A stretch of DNA of 64,000 nt from Dyadobacter sp. MSC1_007 (GTDB lineage Bacteria > Bacteroidota > Bacteroidia > Cytophagales > Spirosomataceae). Location: the NCBI RefSeq assembly GCF_023667495.1, contig NZ_JAMOZL010000011.1, positions 271,204 through 335,203 on the forward strand, in the 5' to 3' direction. How positions within the stretch are numbered: position 1 is the stretch's first letter; each line of letters opens with the position of its first letter. Positions 19,050 through 27,263 of the stretch are shown piece after piece. The notes below the pieces were generated by a model. The model worked only from the letters and a program-made list of their open reading frames with translations, was not told the origin of the DNA and searched no databases. The translations under genes and the position numbers were made by a program.

Positions 19050-19959
19050 AATGCTTAATAGTCCTCACAAACTTAATGCTGCCCATATTGTACACTGTTA
19101 AATATTCGACCGGTGAAATATCAGCACTTTCTAATGACATGGAAGCATGTCGCTTTATAGTGTGCCTTGAAAGATCAGTCGTGTCGAGAAACACTTTCGA
19201 TGGCGGGCTTACGTCGCGGCGCTCGAAGCCCAGTTTTACATAACTGGCCCCCTCGGACCATTCGCGGTCTGCATAAGTCATAATATCATCCGGCTGCTTT
19301 TCCCTTATGAATGCGTGAAGCAGCTTATCGAAGGCGCCAACTACGTTGGTATGTAGCAAACTAGCAAATCGGATCAGCTCATGCGACCTGAAAGACGCAT
19401 TCTGTTGTGTAAAAATACGGGCATTGGAGAATGTTGCGACAGCAACAAGCAATTCCTCTACAGATTGGTCAAACTGAAAGTCTTCCGGCAAAATCCTGTA
19501 ATACCGCCTGGGAAGATATAGCCCGTACCGGAATTTAGAAGAGGTGGGGCCGTTCAGATGATTTTTATCAAGAAAAGCATTCGTCTGTGCATTGTCAGTG
19601 CGGCGGACCTGTGTTAGTCTTGCCGGGATTTTAACCCCGAATCCTTGCATTGCTGTCAGCCGCGAGATCACGATCGGCTTTCGGGTCAGCCAGTAGTCTT
19701 CCCAAAGCACAACGGTAATGACAGATTTTTGCCGTTCCCGAAGCATTGCATCCAGTATTTTCTGCGCCTCAGATTCGGAAGCTCCGGAATTTCGCCAATC
19801 ATAAAGGCCAACCAAAATAAGGCAGAACGGCGACCGCTCACCCAAGCTGGCAGTAACGGTTGTAAAAAACACATTTGAATCCTTTTCCACTTCGCATTGG
19901 AAATGCATAGTTTCCAGCCAATTACGGACCTGGTCGGGGAAAGATAATGCGCTTGCCAA
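19033..19959 (-). CDS. Uncharacterised protein with a phage-nuclease-associated C-terminal domain
   Basis: 308 residues, no signal peptide. The N-terminal half looks like a small nucleotide- or DNA-binding alpha/beta domain (FCLILVGLYDWRNSGASESEAQKILD). The C-terminal half has the pattern NAFLDKNHLNGPTSSKFRYG ... LVAVATFS ... SHELIRFASLLHTNVVGAFDKLLHAFI ... IMTYADREWSEGASYVKLGF, which resembles the domain attached to phage homing-endonuclease-like proteins. No nuclease motif is obvious in the rest. It lies directly upstream of miaA and overlaps it, so it is in the same operon. Family resemblance is from memory, not a search. Confidence 0.65.
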   Translation of the reverse strand: MASALSFPDQVRNWLETMHFQCEVEKDSNVFFTTVTASLGERSPFCLILVGLYDWRNSGASESEAQKILDAMLRERQKSVITVVLWEDYWLTRKPIVISRLTAMQGFGVKIPARLTQVRRTDNAQTNAFLDKNHLNGPTSSKFRYGLYLPRRYYRILPEDFQFDQSVEELLVAVATFSNARIFTQQNASFRSHELIRFASLLHTNVVGAFDKLLHAFIREKQPDDIMTYADREWSEGASYVKLGFERRDVSPPSKVFLDTTDLSRHTIKRHASMSLESADISPVEYLTVYNMGSIKFVRTIKHFENEY

Positions 19960-20013
19960 TCGGATAGGGTATTATTTGGTCAGGCAAGTTAATCCCAAGT
20001 ACAGATACTAACA

Positions 20014-20039
20014 AAAAACGCGCCCGAAAGCGCGTTTTT
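20014..20039 (-). terminator. Terminator of the beta-barrel gene
   Basis: 10-bp stem AAAAACGCGC / GCGCGTTTTT with a 6-nt loop; both flanks are A- or T-rich, so it can work in either direction. It lies 25 bp after the stop at 20064. Confidence 0.85.
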
Positions 20040-20063
20040 AAGCAAATAACAATACCTTAAATT

Positions 20064-20669
20064 CTATTTGCCGCCAAGGCCAAAGATAAGACCGACGTTG
20101 ACACCACCAAACTTGGAGGTTGATTCAAAGTCAATGTTGTCAACTGAACCAGTCTGCGAGCTGTGGTTCTCGTTGCCAAATACAAAATGGTAGATGCCCT
20201 CAACCTGGATACCGAGATTCCCGAATGCGAACACAATACCTGCCCGTGGAGCAGTTCCAAAATTGCTGTGCGTCGATGATTCCAGAACGGTGTTGCCATT
20301 CCACTTCGCATCATATTTGGAGAAATATACGCCGGCATCACCACCGATATAAGGACGAACTGCGCCTTGCGTAAAGAAGTAATCGAGTGTACCGGTTACC
20401 GGCATCAGCGTACCGGTTGTCTTGAGTGTCTGACCGGCAACATTGTACTCGCTTCCATCGGCGTAAATTTTACCGGCCACACCGAGGGCAAACTGGGGTG
20501 ATGCGAATACCCGGAGGTTAACACCACCGCCTGCCACTGTTTTGGAGTCTTCCACATTCGATTTGGCGACGCCTCCCTGTAAACCAAGCGAGAACTGCGC
20601 GTAACTGGCCGAACTGAGCGTCAGGATCAATGCGAGGACTGCCAGTGATGAGATGAGTGTCTTTTTCAT
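20064..20669 (-). CDS. Outer-membrane beta-barrel protein
   Basis: 201 residues. Signal peptide SSLAVLALILTLSSASYA then FSLGLQGGVAKS. The body alternates polar and hydrophobic residues (GVNLRVFASPQFALGVAGKIY, GTLDYFFTQGAVRPYIGGDAG, FGNLGIQVEGIYHFVFG) as in small 8-strand barrels of the OmpW/opacity type. It ends with FGGVNVGLIFGLGGK. Outer-membrane location is expected; the function is unknown. Single-gene unit with its own terminator. Confidence 0.8.
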   Translation of the reverse strand: MKKTLISSLAVLALILTLSSASYAQFSLGLQGGVAKSNVEDSKTVAGGGVNLRVFASPQFALGVAGKIYADGSEYNVAGQTLKTTGTLMPVTGTLDYFFTQGAVRPYIGGDAGVYFSKYDAKWNGNTVLESSTHSNFGTAPRAGIVFAFGNLGIQVEGIYHFVFGNENHSSQTGSVDNIDFESTSKFGGVNVGLIFGLGGK

Positions 20670-20802
20670 GTCTGAAATGATTGGTTAATAGTTTCCCATA
20701 ACCCCTCCAATATCAGTCCATCTCAGAAAAAGCGCATTATTATGCTTATATTATGCTGTTTTACAACTCATTGCAGCCCTATCCTATATTAATTGTACTA
20801 TT

Positions 20803-21672
20803 TCAGGACGCCGATTGTTGTGCAAAATATTCCTCATCCTGATGGGCAGCCTCCCAACCTATCAATGCTTTTTTACGAAGGCTTCCCCATCGATATTCCC
20901 CTAAAACCCCTTCTTTACGGATCACTCGATGGCAGGGAATGATGAATGCAATTGGGTTGTCCCCTACCGCACTGCCAACTGCGCGCACTGCATTGGGATG
21001 ACCAATACTTCTGGCAATTTGCTGGTAAGTAGTTACCGCTCCCTGCGGGATGGAGAGCAGTGCTTCCCAGACTTTCAACTGGAAATTAGTGCCCTGAACC
21101 ACTAGCGGCAATTTCTCCATTGATTTTTTAGCCGGGTCGAAAATACGTGCTGCAAAGGCGCCGGTAACCGACTGATCAGGTTTAATGGTGGCATAATGCC
21201 ACTTCCGCGCTAGTGCGATGAGCTGCTCGTCACGGGTAGCGTCGTCGACGAAGGCCATTGCGCAAATCCCGCGCTCGGTAGCTGCGATGAAACAGTCGCC
21301 AAATGGAGTGTTATGGAAACCGTAGCTGATGAGCAGGCCCTTACCCGCAGTTTTGTATTCCTGAGGCGTTACCGCTTCGATCGACGTGAAATGGTCGTAC
21401 ACACGGCTCTGGCTCGACAGGCCAGCAGATTCAGCCAGCTCGATGAGATTGGCAGATTCTCTGATTTTGTCTTTCAGGTATCCCGCAGTAATGTATTGCA
21501 GGAATTTCTTGGGACTTACGCCTGCCCATTCTGTGAATACCCGCTGAAAGTGGTACTGACTAATGTTCACTTCGTCCGCAACATCGAGGAGTGAAGGCTG
21601 GGCTTTGGCATTGGCGACGATGAATTCGATGGCCTTTGCAATCTTGTCGTAATTATAAGTTTGTTGGTCCAT
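20803..21672 (-). CDS. Ada-like AraC regulator fused to O6-methylguanine-DNA methyltransferase
   Basis: 289 residues. An AraC-type helix-turn-helix region occupies about 8-105 (LLDVADEVNISQYHFQRVF; SRVYDHFTSIEAVTPQEYK). The alkyltransferase domain follows (SYGFHNTPFGDCFIA), with the acceptor C247 in IIPCHRVI and the DNA-wedge segment YQQIARSIGHPNAVRAVGSA. The N-terminal zinc-binding methylphosphotriester domain of E. coli Ada is missing, so it can repair O6-alkylguanine but may not sense phosphotriesters the same way. Repair suicide enzyme and probable regulator. Confidence 0.92.
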   Translation of the reverse strand: MDQQTYNYDKIAKAIEFIVANAKAQPSLLDVADEVNISQYHFQRVFTEWAGVSPKKFLQYITAGYLKDKIRESANLIELAESAGLSSQSRVYDHFTSIEAVTPQEYKTAGKGLLISYGFHNTPFGDCFIAATERGICAMAFVDDATRDEQLIALARKWHYATIKPDQSVTGAFAARIFDPAKKSMEKLPLVVQGTNFQLKVWEALLSIPQGAVTTYQQIARSIGHPNAVRAVGSAVGDNPIAFIIPCHRVIRKEGVLGEYRWGSLRKKALIGWEAAHQDEEYFAQQSAS

Positions 21673-21784
21673 GGTATTTTAATTTTGTTGTACAAATTTG
21701 GCAGATCGCCCCGGCCAGGGCAACCTGAAACTTGCGCATATCAGCACAACATATTATAAGACCAACCAAAACGTCTATTAATCA

Positions 21785-21817
21785 AAAAGCTCCTTCCAGT
21801 ATATTGGAGGAGCTTTT
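21785..21817 (-). terminator. Terminator after the Lys-rich small gene
   Basis: Stem AAAAGCTCC / GGAGCTTTT with inner CCA/TGG pairs (one bulge) and loop GTATAT. The minus-strand side has a U run. It lies just past the stop at 21826. Confidence 0.75.
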
Positions 21818-21825
21818 CTAGGGTG

Positions 21826-21939
21826 TCAGTAGTCCTTTTTGCTGTCTTTTTTCGACTTTTTTTCAGCCCGCTTTTCTTTCAGTGTCTTTTCCGGCTCTTT
21901 TTTGGTGCTGCCCTTGTCTAGATTTTTACCTTTGGCCAT
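21826..21939 (-). CDS. Small Lys-rich basic protein (37 aa)
   Basis: 37 residues from ATG at 21939 to TGA at 21826. Sequence starts MAKGKNLDKGSTKKEPEK and is more than one third lysine, ending SKKDY. It lies between the Ada-like gene and the oxidoreductase with a terminator immediately behind. Similar Lys-rich short reading frames are common in Bacteroidota and could bind nucleic acids, but no function is known. Too short for ordinary ORF calling. Confidence 0.55.
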   Translation of the reverse strand: MAKGKNLDKGSTKKEPEKTLKEKRAEKKSKKDSKKDY

Positions 21940-22017
21940 GACTATTGGATTTTGGAGTAATAAGAATTTTTTAAATAACTGAAATTAACCGCGTATTTGT
22001 ATCCATTTCAACGAAAA

Positions 22018-23001
22018 TTATTGTCCCTGCGTGATCCAGTCCATGATGAGATTGGCCCTTGCGCCTGTATCGCCGTTGCTCGGGCTTTTGCCTTGGCCTC
22101 TTAACTCTTTTACGATCAGTTCTATCAGCGGCTGCTGCACGTGGGCTGGGTACGGAATGTTGAAAGTTTCGGTGCCATCAGGCGTTTCAACCTTTATATC
22201 AAATTTTTCAAAGAAGGAAAAAGTAATCCTGCCTTTGGAACCAATAATCTGGGCCTGGTCCTCGCGCTGATCTTTATGAATAGTATAACACCAGCTGCCT
22301 TTACCCAGCACGCCCGACTCGAACTCGAAATTGGCTACAACAATGTCATCAGCCTCATACAAGCCCGCCTGATTGCGTGCGAAGCCAATCGCTGATTTGA
22401 CCGGACCAAAAACAAATTCCAGGAAATCGAATTGGTGTGATGCCAGGTCGTGAAAATGGCCCCCACCGGAAATTTCAGGGTCAACGCGCCAGCGCGGCTT
22501 TGGGTTCTCCCCTATTTCTTCCTCATAAGGCTGCCATTGCAGGCAGATGTCCACAAATCGGACATCTCCAATTACGCCACTTCCGACGATTTCTTTTACT
22601 TTCAAAAAATAATCCAGTGCCCGGCGATAATAGGCCACAAAAACGGGTATGCCTGTACGTTTGCTCTCGGCATTGATCCGGTCGCATTCAGTGGCATTTC
22701 GCGCCATTGGCTTTTCAATATAAACAGGCTTTCCGGCGCGCATTGCCTTGATCGCAAGCCCTTCATGAGCATCGGGAGGCGTTGCGATGTAAATTGCGTT
22801 GATGTCCGGGTCGTTGATCAGATCTTCGGCATTATCGTACCATTTGGGTACATTGTGGCGTTCGGCATAGTCTTTGGCAAGGGCGCCATCCCGCCGCATC
22901 ACAGCCACCAGGCTTGAATGTTCCGTTTTACTAAATGCCGGGCCACTTTTCACCTCGGTAACATTACCGCAGCCGATAATGCCCCATTTTATTTCATCCA
23001 T
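22018..23001 (-). CDS. Gfo/Idh/MocA family oxidoreductase
   Basis: 327 residues. The N-terminal Rossmann domain starts KWGIIGCGNVTEVKSGPAF (GxGxxx), followed by IYIATPPDAHEGLAIKAMRAGKPVYIEKPMARN, the family hallmark with the catalytic lysine in EKPMA. The middle has GGGHFHDLASHQFDFLEFV, typical of the second active-site motif of the family. It should interconvert alcohol and ketone groups of a sugar or cyclitol with NAD(P). Substrate unknown. It is divergent from the VF530 gene. Confidence 0.93.
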   Translation of the reverse strand: MDEIKWGIIGCGNVTEVKSGPAFSKTEHSSLVAVMRRDGALAKDYAERHNVPKWYDNAEDLINDPDINAIYIATPPDAHEGLAIKAMRAGKPVYIEKPMARNATECDRINAESKRTGIPVFVAYYRRALDYFLKVKEIVGSGVIGDVRFVDICLQWQPYEEEIGENPKPRWRVDPEISGGGHFHDLASHQFDFLEFVFGPVKSAIGFARNQAGLYEADDIVVANFEFESGVLGKGSWCYTIHKDQREDQAQIIGSKGRITFSFFEKFDIKVETPDGTETFNIPYPAHVQQPLIELIVKELRGQGKSPSNGDTGARANLIMDWITQGQ

Positions 23002-23098
23002 CAGTCAGGATTTTAAGATTTGAACTAAACAACCAGCATAATAATTATTTAAGAGGAAAAATCTACTTTAAAAGACGCAGCAACATTTAAACAGACTT

Positions 23099-23320
23099 AT
23101 GGAACCACAACCCAATAACCCTCTTCATGGCAAGACACTCGAAGCGATATTAACCGAACTGGTTGATTACTATGGATGGGAACAGATGGGATATCATGTG
23201 AATATCAATAGCTTTCAGCATGATCCAAGTGTGAAGTCGAGCCTTAAATTTCTGAGAAAAACACCGTGGGCGAGGAAGAAAGTGGAAGATCTGTATATAA
23301 AGATGCTGGCACGAAAGTAG
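23099..23320 (+). CDS. VF530-family (DUF2132) small DNA-binding protein
   Basis: 73 residues. The pattern NPLHGKTLEAILTELVDYYGW, then GYHVNINSFQHDPSVKSSLKFLRKTPWARKKVEDLY matches the VF530/DUF2132 family, small alpha-helical proteins with a DNA-binding-like fold. It precedes the CbpA-like gene by 47 bp on the same strand. Confidence 0.88.
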   Translation: MEPQPNNPLHGKTLEAILTELVDYYGWEQMGYHVNINSFQHDPSVKSSLKFLRKTPWARKKVEDLYIKMLARK

Positions 23321-23367
23321 CATTGTTCTGACGTGTATGACCTTTTACAATAACTATTGGAACGGAT

Positions 23368-24249
23368 ATGCCTTTTGTAGATTATTATCAGATTCTGGGA
23401 CTCGATAAAAATGCGGATGATAAAGCGATTAAAAACGCTTACCGAAAACTCGCGAGAAAATATCATCCAGACGTGAACCCGAACGACAAGGAAGCAGAAA
23501 AAAAGTTTCAGGAGATCAACGAAGCCAATGAAGTGCTGAGCGATCCTGAAAAAAGAAAGAAATACGATAAATATGGAAAGGACTGGCAGTACAGTGACGA
23601 GTTTGAAAAGGCGCGGCGGTCACGTGCCAGTGCCAGCCAGCAGCAAGGTGAATGGTTTTCTGGGGGATCAGGTGGTTTTTCGGATTTCTTCGAATCCATG
23701 TTCGGGTCAGCGGGCGGTTTCACCGGCGGCCGGCAGGCCAGGTTCCGCGGCCAGGACTATCAGGCGGAAGTCCAGCTGACTTTGCGCGAAGCGTATGAAA
23801 CCCACAAACAGACGCTAACCGTGAATGGTAAGAATATTCGCATTACCGTGCCTGCGGGGATCGAAAATGGTCAGACCATTAAAATAACCGGTCATGGCGG
23901 AAAGGGCAGTAATGGCGGCCCGAATGGAGATCTGTATATTACATTTTCAATACAGGACGATGATAAGTTCCGGAGGTCGGGCAATGACTTGCATTTAACG
24001 ACTGAATTGAGCCTATATACTGCCGTGCTAGGTGGCGAGATTGTAATTGAGACGCTTAGCGGAAAAGTGAAATTGCCGGTCAAGGCAGAAACGCAAAATG
24101 GCAGCGTGGTAAGGTTGAAAGGGAAAGGTTTTCCTATCTATAAAAAAGAAGGCCATTTTGGCGATCTGTATGTGACATTCGATGTGAAGATTCCTACAAA
24201 CCTGACCGAGCGCCAGAAAGAGTTATTCGCTGAATTATCTAAATCCTGA
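23368..24249 (+). CDS. cbpA: CbpA-like DnaJ-family co-chaperone
   Basis: 293 residues. J domain at the N-terminus (DYYQILGLDKNADDKAIKNAYRKLARKYHPDVNPND, HPD at about 33-35), then a Gly/Phe- and Ser-rich linker (SGGSGGFSDFFESMFGSAGG) and a DnaJ C-terminal substrate-binding domain (VQLTLREAYETHKQTLTVNG; GDLYITFSIQDDDKFRRSGNDLHL). The zinc finger of full DnaJ is absent, as in CbpA. It should stimulate DnaK and bind DNA in stationary phase. Gene symbol is by architecture only. Confidence 0.9.
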   Translation: MPFVDYYQILGLDKNADDKAIKNAYRKLARKYHPDVNPNDKEAEKKFQEINEANEVLSDPEKRKKYDKYGKDWQYSDEFEKARRSRASASQQQGEWFSGGSGGFSDFFESMFGSAGGFTGGRQARFRGQDYQAEVQLTLREAYETHKQTLTVNGKNIRITVPAGIENGQTIKITGHGGKGSNGGPNGDLYITFSIQDDDKFRRSGNDLHLTTELSLYTAVLGGEIVIETLSGKVKLPVKAETQNGSVVRLKGKGFPIYKKEGHFGDLYVTFDVKIPTNLTERQKELFAELSKS

Positions 24250-24322
24250 TGCTAGGCGGCTTATCTTTGCATTCCATTTTTATCCGTGGCGGGCATTAAC
24301 GGCCCGTCCGTAATGCTACAAC

Positions 24323-25555
24323 ATGAAATTTGACGATTACCACATTGCCCCGGAGATTAAGAAAAGTCTTGAAACCGCCGGGTTCAAAAAACCAACGGAT
24401 ATTCAGTTTAAGGCCATTCCGGCTGTAATGAAGGGAGAGGACGTCCTGGCGATTGCTCAGACAGGAACAGGGAAAACAGCGGCTTTCGCAATACCCGTCA
24501 TCGACCGGCTCCATAAGCAAAAGTCTTCAAGCCGGTCGGAAGGCATCCGCTGCGTAGTCATGGTTCCGACGCGCGAGCTGGCCATTCAAATAGCCGAAGT
24601 TTTTAACAGTATTGCCAAACATACCCGCGTCAAAACGTTCAGCGTTTTTGGCGGTGTGGAGCAGGAACCGCAAATCGCAAAACTTGAAAAAGGCATTGAT
24701 ATCCTCGTATCAACGCCGGGACGTATGTTCGATCTGGTGAGCCAAGGGCACATTCACCTCGACCGCGTAGATACATTGATCCTCGACGAAGCCGACCACA
24801 TGCTCGATCTAGGTTTTATTAAAGATATTCAGGACCTGATCAAGGTCCTCCCCAGAAAACGGCAAACGCTGTTCTTCTCAGCTACTATCGACGACAAGAT
24901 CAAGAAACTGGCCTATTCGCTCGTCAGAAATGCGATCCGTATCCAGGTATCGCCTAAAAATCCGGTAGCCAAGAACATCGACCATTCCGTAGCGTTCATG
25001 CCGATGGACGATAAGCGCTTTTTTCTTGAACGCATTATCAAGGAAAATGCCGAAAGCAAGATACTGGTCTTCGTACGCACGAAGGTTCGCGCCGAACGTG
25101 TATTCAGCGCGCTGGAACGCATGGAAATAAAGAGCATCACCATTCATGGCGACAAGGAACAGTCGGACCGGCTGATAGCTATGAATGAGTTCAAAAAGGG
25201 CACCATCAAGGTCCTGATTGCGACTGACGTCAGTGCCAGGGGAATCGATATCCCGAGTGTGGACTATGTGATCAATTATGATTTGCCGGAGCAACCCGAA
25301 AATTACGTTCACAGGGTTGGTCGTACCGGGCGCGGCATGCAGAAGGGCCTTGCAGTTTCATTTTGCAGCCCTGAGGAAAAGCCGGTGCTCGATCAGATCC
25401 AGGAATACCTGGACAAGCCGATTGCCGTGTTGCAGATCAGCGCCGCAGATTATGCGCAAACGCTGGATTTCACCGCCGACAGCCGGGACGATTTACAATC
25501 GCTTATGAAGGAAGTAGCGGAATTTGAAGGCAGAAAGAAGAAAAAGAAAAAATAA
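24323..25555 (+). CDS. DEAD-box RNA helicase (RhlE-type)
   Basis: 410 residues with all superfamily motifs: the Q motif (IQFKAIPAV), AQTGTGKTAAFAIP (I), PTRELA (Ia), STPGR (Ib), LDEADHMLD (II), FSATI (III), ILVFVRTK (IV), IATDVSARGIDIP (V) and HRVGRTGR (VI). The C-terminus is a short Lys-rich tail (KKKKKK), as in many RhlE-like enzymes. It should remodel RNA or ribosome precursors. A terminator-like hairpin follows and is shared with the convergent lipoprotein. Confidence 0.95.
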   Translation: MKFDDYHIAPEIKKSLETAGFKKPTDIQFKAIPAVMKGEDVLAIAQTGTGKTAAFAIPVIDRLHKQKSSSRSEGIRCVVMVPTRELAIQIAEVFNSIAKHTRVKTFSVFGGVEQEPQIAKLEKGIDILVSTPGRMFDLVSQGHIHLDRVDTLILDEADHMLDLGFIKDIQDLIKVLPRKRQTLFFSATIDDKIKKLAYSLVRNAIRIQVSPKNPVAKNIDHSVAFMPMDDKRFFLERIIKENAESKILVFVRTKVRAERVFSALERMEIKSITIHGDKEQSDRLIAMNEFKKGTIKVLIATDVSARGIDIPSVDYVINYDLPEQPENYVHRVGRTGRGMQKGLAVSFCSPEEKPVLDQIQEYLDKPIAVLQISAADYAQTLDFTADSRDDLQSLMKEVAEFEGRKKKKKK

Positions 25556-25566
25556 GTTAACGCATT

Positions 25567-25599
25567 AAAAAGGCTCCCAGATAACTTGGAAGCCTTTTT
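25567..25599. terminator. Shared bidirectional terminator
   Basis: Stem AAAAAGGCT / AGCCTTTTT with a CCA/TGG inner stem around the loop, between the convergent helicase and CHRD lipoprotein genes. A and T runs flank both sides. Confidence 0.85.
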
Positions 25600-25618
25600 A
25601 ATGAATATCATAGCAGTT

Positions 25619-26083
25619 CTATTCTTCGAACTTGTCGGCCAAGATCTGGCCGCGGATTTCTCCATAAACATTCTGTTCAGTAGGGATGTTTACATACATC
25701 ATTCCAAGAATCAGTTGTGTTTGTTGTTCTGTGTTCAGTTTCACTGAGCCTTGTACCTGCGTTCCTTTTGGCATGTCGGCCAGTGTGTGAAGGATCGGTC
25801 CTGCTTCCCATGCCGGATTTGCGACGTTAATCGTAACCGAGGTAGGCGTAATGTTTTGGTAATTAATATTGTATTTAAGCTCCATGGTGTTTTTGTTATA
25901 TTCAAAAACGCCTGTGCCCTGTGCGGATGAAGTAGCTTTTGGAACCGTTGCGCTACTATTTATTACAGCCGAGAACTTCACAATGTCATCTTTGTGAGGT
26001 CCTTCCTCTTTACAGGAAGTAACAAATCCTAACATTAAAACTCCTGCGATCAATAGTAAAAAACGTTTCATTGGCTTTTTCAT
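25619..26083 (-). CDS. CHRD-domain lipoprotein
   Basis: 154 residues. Lipoprotein signal with lipobox GFVTSC (C24) preceded by FLLLIAGVLML. The mature part is a CHRD (chordin-like) domain, FSAVINSSATVPKATSSAQGTGVFEYNKN ... NVYGEIRGQILADKFEE, ending with the typical GEIRGQI strand. Outer-membrane or periplasmic anchoring is expected; a role is not known for bacterial CHRD proteins. Confidence 0.86.
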   Translation of the reverse strand: MKKPMKRFLLLIAGVLMLGFVTSCKEEGPHKDDIVKFSAVINSSATVPKATSSAQGTGVFEYNKNTMELKYNINYQNITPTSVTINVANPAWEAGPILHTLADMPKGTQVQGSVKLNTEQQTQLILGMMYVNIPTEQNVYGEIRGQILADKFEE

Positions 26084-26159
26084 ACATCTTTAATTTAAAA
26101 ATTTAACTCCTAAATATACATACAAACTCATATGTTGCAAAAATGATACCAGCGGGCAC

Positions 26160-26894
26160 TCATATATTCCATAAATCGCTTTTACGAATATAAACGATCT
26201 TGTTGTCCCAGATTACCCTGTTCCAGTGGTCAACAGACCCTACAATTGTCAATTTATGGCCCTTCCCCACCCGATCGACCACCGCAGACGCAGAGGAAGG
26301 CTCGTCCCTCAGGAAAGTGTTTTCATTGATGATTATACACGTTTGATAAAGAGAAGGGACATTTAAAATTCCAAGAAGAACCAGCAGATAAACGACGATG
26401 GAAACTTTGTGAATTTGTAAAATCGGCTCCTTTCTCCTTGTTTTTGTAACCATTATGACCACTATGTAGGTGCCCAAAGTTAGAAGCAATATTGGAATGT
26501 AATCACCATATCTTCGATAAAATATTATAAAATAATTATAATCGTCGAATTCATAGCCACTTAGATTTTGTTCTTCGGCGAGCTTGTCCATTTTCTCAAA
26601 AAGATGCCTGGAAGGCTGCAAAAGGGCCAATTTGCTTAGAAAAAAAAGACAGTCTGTGTAATTATTTGTCTTCTCAGCCAGGAAAGCGAGTTTTAGGAGC
26701 AGTCCGGGGTTGCTTTTTTCGGCGGGGTTGAAATTTTTTTTATAAAGCGCCTGGGCCTCCGGATACTTCGCCATAGCGAACAGAGAATCAGCGATTTTAA
26801 GTTCTTTTGTGTTGCCGCAAAGAGCGCGGCCCGACACCAAAAAGGCCAGGATAAAAAACGAAAAAAACAGGTTTTTCTTATTCAGGGCTTGCAT
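26160..26894 (-). CDS. BatE-like protein (TPR, two TM, SH3)
   Basis: About 244 residues from ATG at 26894 (MQALNKKNLFF); the longer frame to 26927 adds MRCKSRILKSI and is less likely. Signal/TM1 FFSFFILAFLVSGRALC, TPR-like helices (ADSLFAMAKYPEAQALYKKNF), two TM segments (IPILLLTLGTYIVVIMV; VSIVVYLLVLLGILNVPSLY), then a bacterial SH3 domain (NENTFLRDEPSSASAVVDRVGKGHKLTIVG). This architecture is that of BatE of the aerotolerance (bat) group, but the other bat genes are not here. Confidence 0.75.
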   Translation of the reverse strand: MQALNKKNLFFSFFILAFLVSGRALCGNTKELKIADSLFAMAKYPEAQALYKKNFNPAEKSNPGLLLKLAFLAEKTNNYTDCLFFLSKLALLQPSRHLFEKMDKLAEEQNLSGYEFDDYNYFIIFYRRYGDYIPILLLTLGTYIVVIMVTKTRRKEPILQIHKVSIVVYLLVLLGILNVPSLYQTCIIINENTFLRDEPSSASAVVDRVGKGHKLTIVGSVDHWNRVIWDNKIVYIRKSDLWNI

Positions 26895-26919
26895 TATACT
26901 TTTAAGAATTCTACTTTTG
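26889..26919 (+). promoter_or_regulatory. Promoter for the tRNA-Lys locus
   Basis: TTG at 26889-26891, a 20-bp spacer and TACTTTTG at 26912-26919 form a consensus Bacteroidota promoter, facing the two tRNA-Lys copies. It overlaps the 5' end of the opposite BatE gene. The start site should be near 26926. Confidence 0.7.
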
Positions 26920-26991
26920 CATCGCAATTACGGAAAAGGCCACGGTTAATCCAAAGTTGTAAACTTCCAAGGTCACAAGGACTAAAGAAAG

Positions 26992-27070
26992 GATTCCGTA
27001 GCTCAGCTGGTAGAGCAATACACCGCGCGGCGGACCGCTTTTAATGTGTGGGTCGAATCCAGCCGTCAGG
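26992..27070 (+). pseudogene. Broken tRNA-Lys copy with an anticodon-loop insertion
   Basis: The first 32 nt are identical to the intact tRNA-Lys at 27092. Then 15 nt (CGCGCGGCGGACCGC) are inserted before the anticodon TTT, and 8 nt of the T arm (CTGGGTTC) are missing, consistent with a deletion between two TC dinucleotides. The 3' acceptor strand reads AGCCGTCAGG and cannot pair with GATTCCG. The insert alone can form GCGG/CCGC, and the ATACA/TGTGT anticodon stem still pairs. It is upstream of the real gene and probably cotranscribed. Confidence 0.75.
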
Positions 27071-27091
27071 TAAAAATAAAAACCAGAAAAC

Positions 27092-27164
27092 GATTCCGTA
27101 GCTCAGCTGGTAGAGCAATACACTTTTAATGTATGGGTCCTGGGTTCGAATCCCAGCGGGATCA
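27092..27164 (+). tRNA. tRNA-Lys (anticodon TTT)
   Basis: Acceptor GATTCCG pairs with CGGGATC, D-arm GCTCAGCTGGTAGAGC, anticodon stem ATACA/TGTAT with loop CTTTTAA, T-arm CTGGG TTCGAAT CCCAG, discriminator A. This is the insertion site of the element that follows: the 3' end 27151-27165 is repeated at 59817-59831. Confidence 0.96.
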
Positions 27165-27165
27165 C
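27151..27165 (+). repeat. attL core (3' end of tRNA-Lys)
   Basis: TCCCAGCGGGATCAC is identical to 59817-59831. It covers the T-arm 3' strand, the acceptor 3' strand and one base beyond, the usual crossover zone of tRNA-targeting tyrosine recombinases. Integration restored an intact tRNA on this side. Confidence 0.85.
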
Positions 27166-27167
27166 TG

Positions 27168-27193
27168 AAAGCGCCTCAAAGGGCGCTTTTTTG
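27168..27193 (+). terminator. Terminator after tRNA-Lys, inside the element
   Basis: Stem AAAGCGCC / GGCGCTTT with a 6-nt loop and a T run (TTTTTTG). It lies just past the att core, so it appears to be element-supplied. A different hairpin holds the same position after attR (59834-59860). Confidence 0.85.
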
Positions 27194-27263
27194 TTTTAAA
27201 TTGTTCTGAAAATCAGCTTGTTTCAAAATTTTTGAGTCATTCCTAATCAAAGTAACCTAACTG

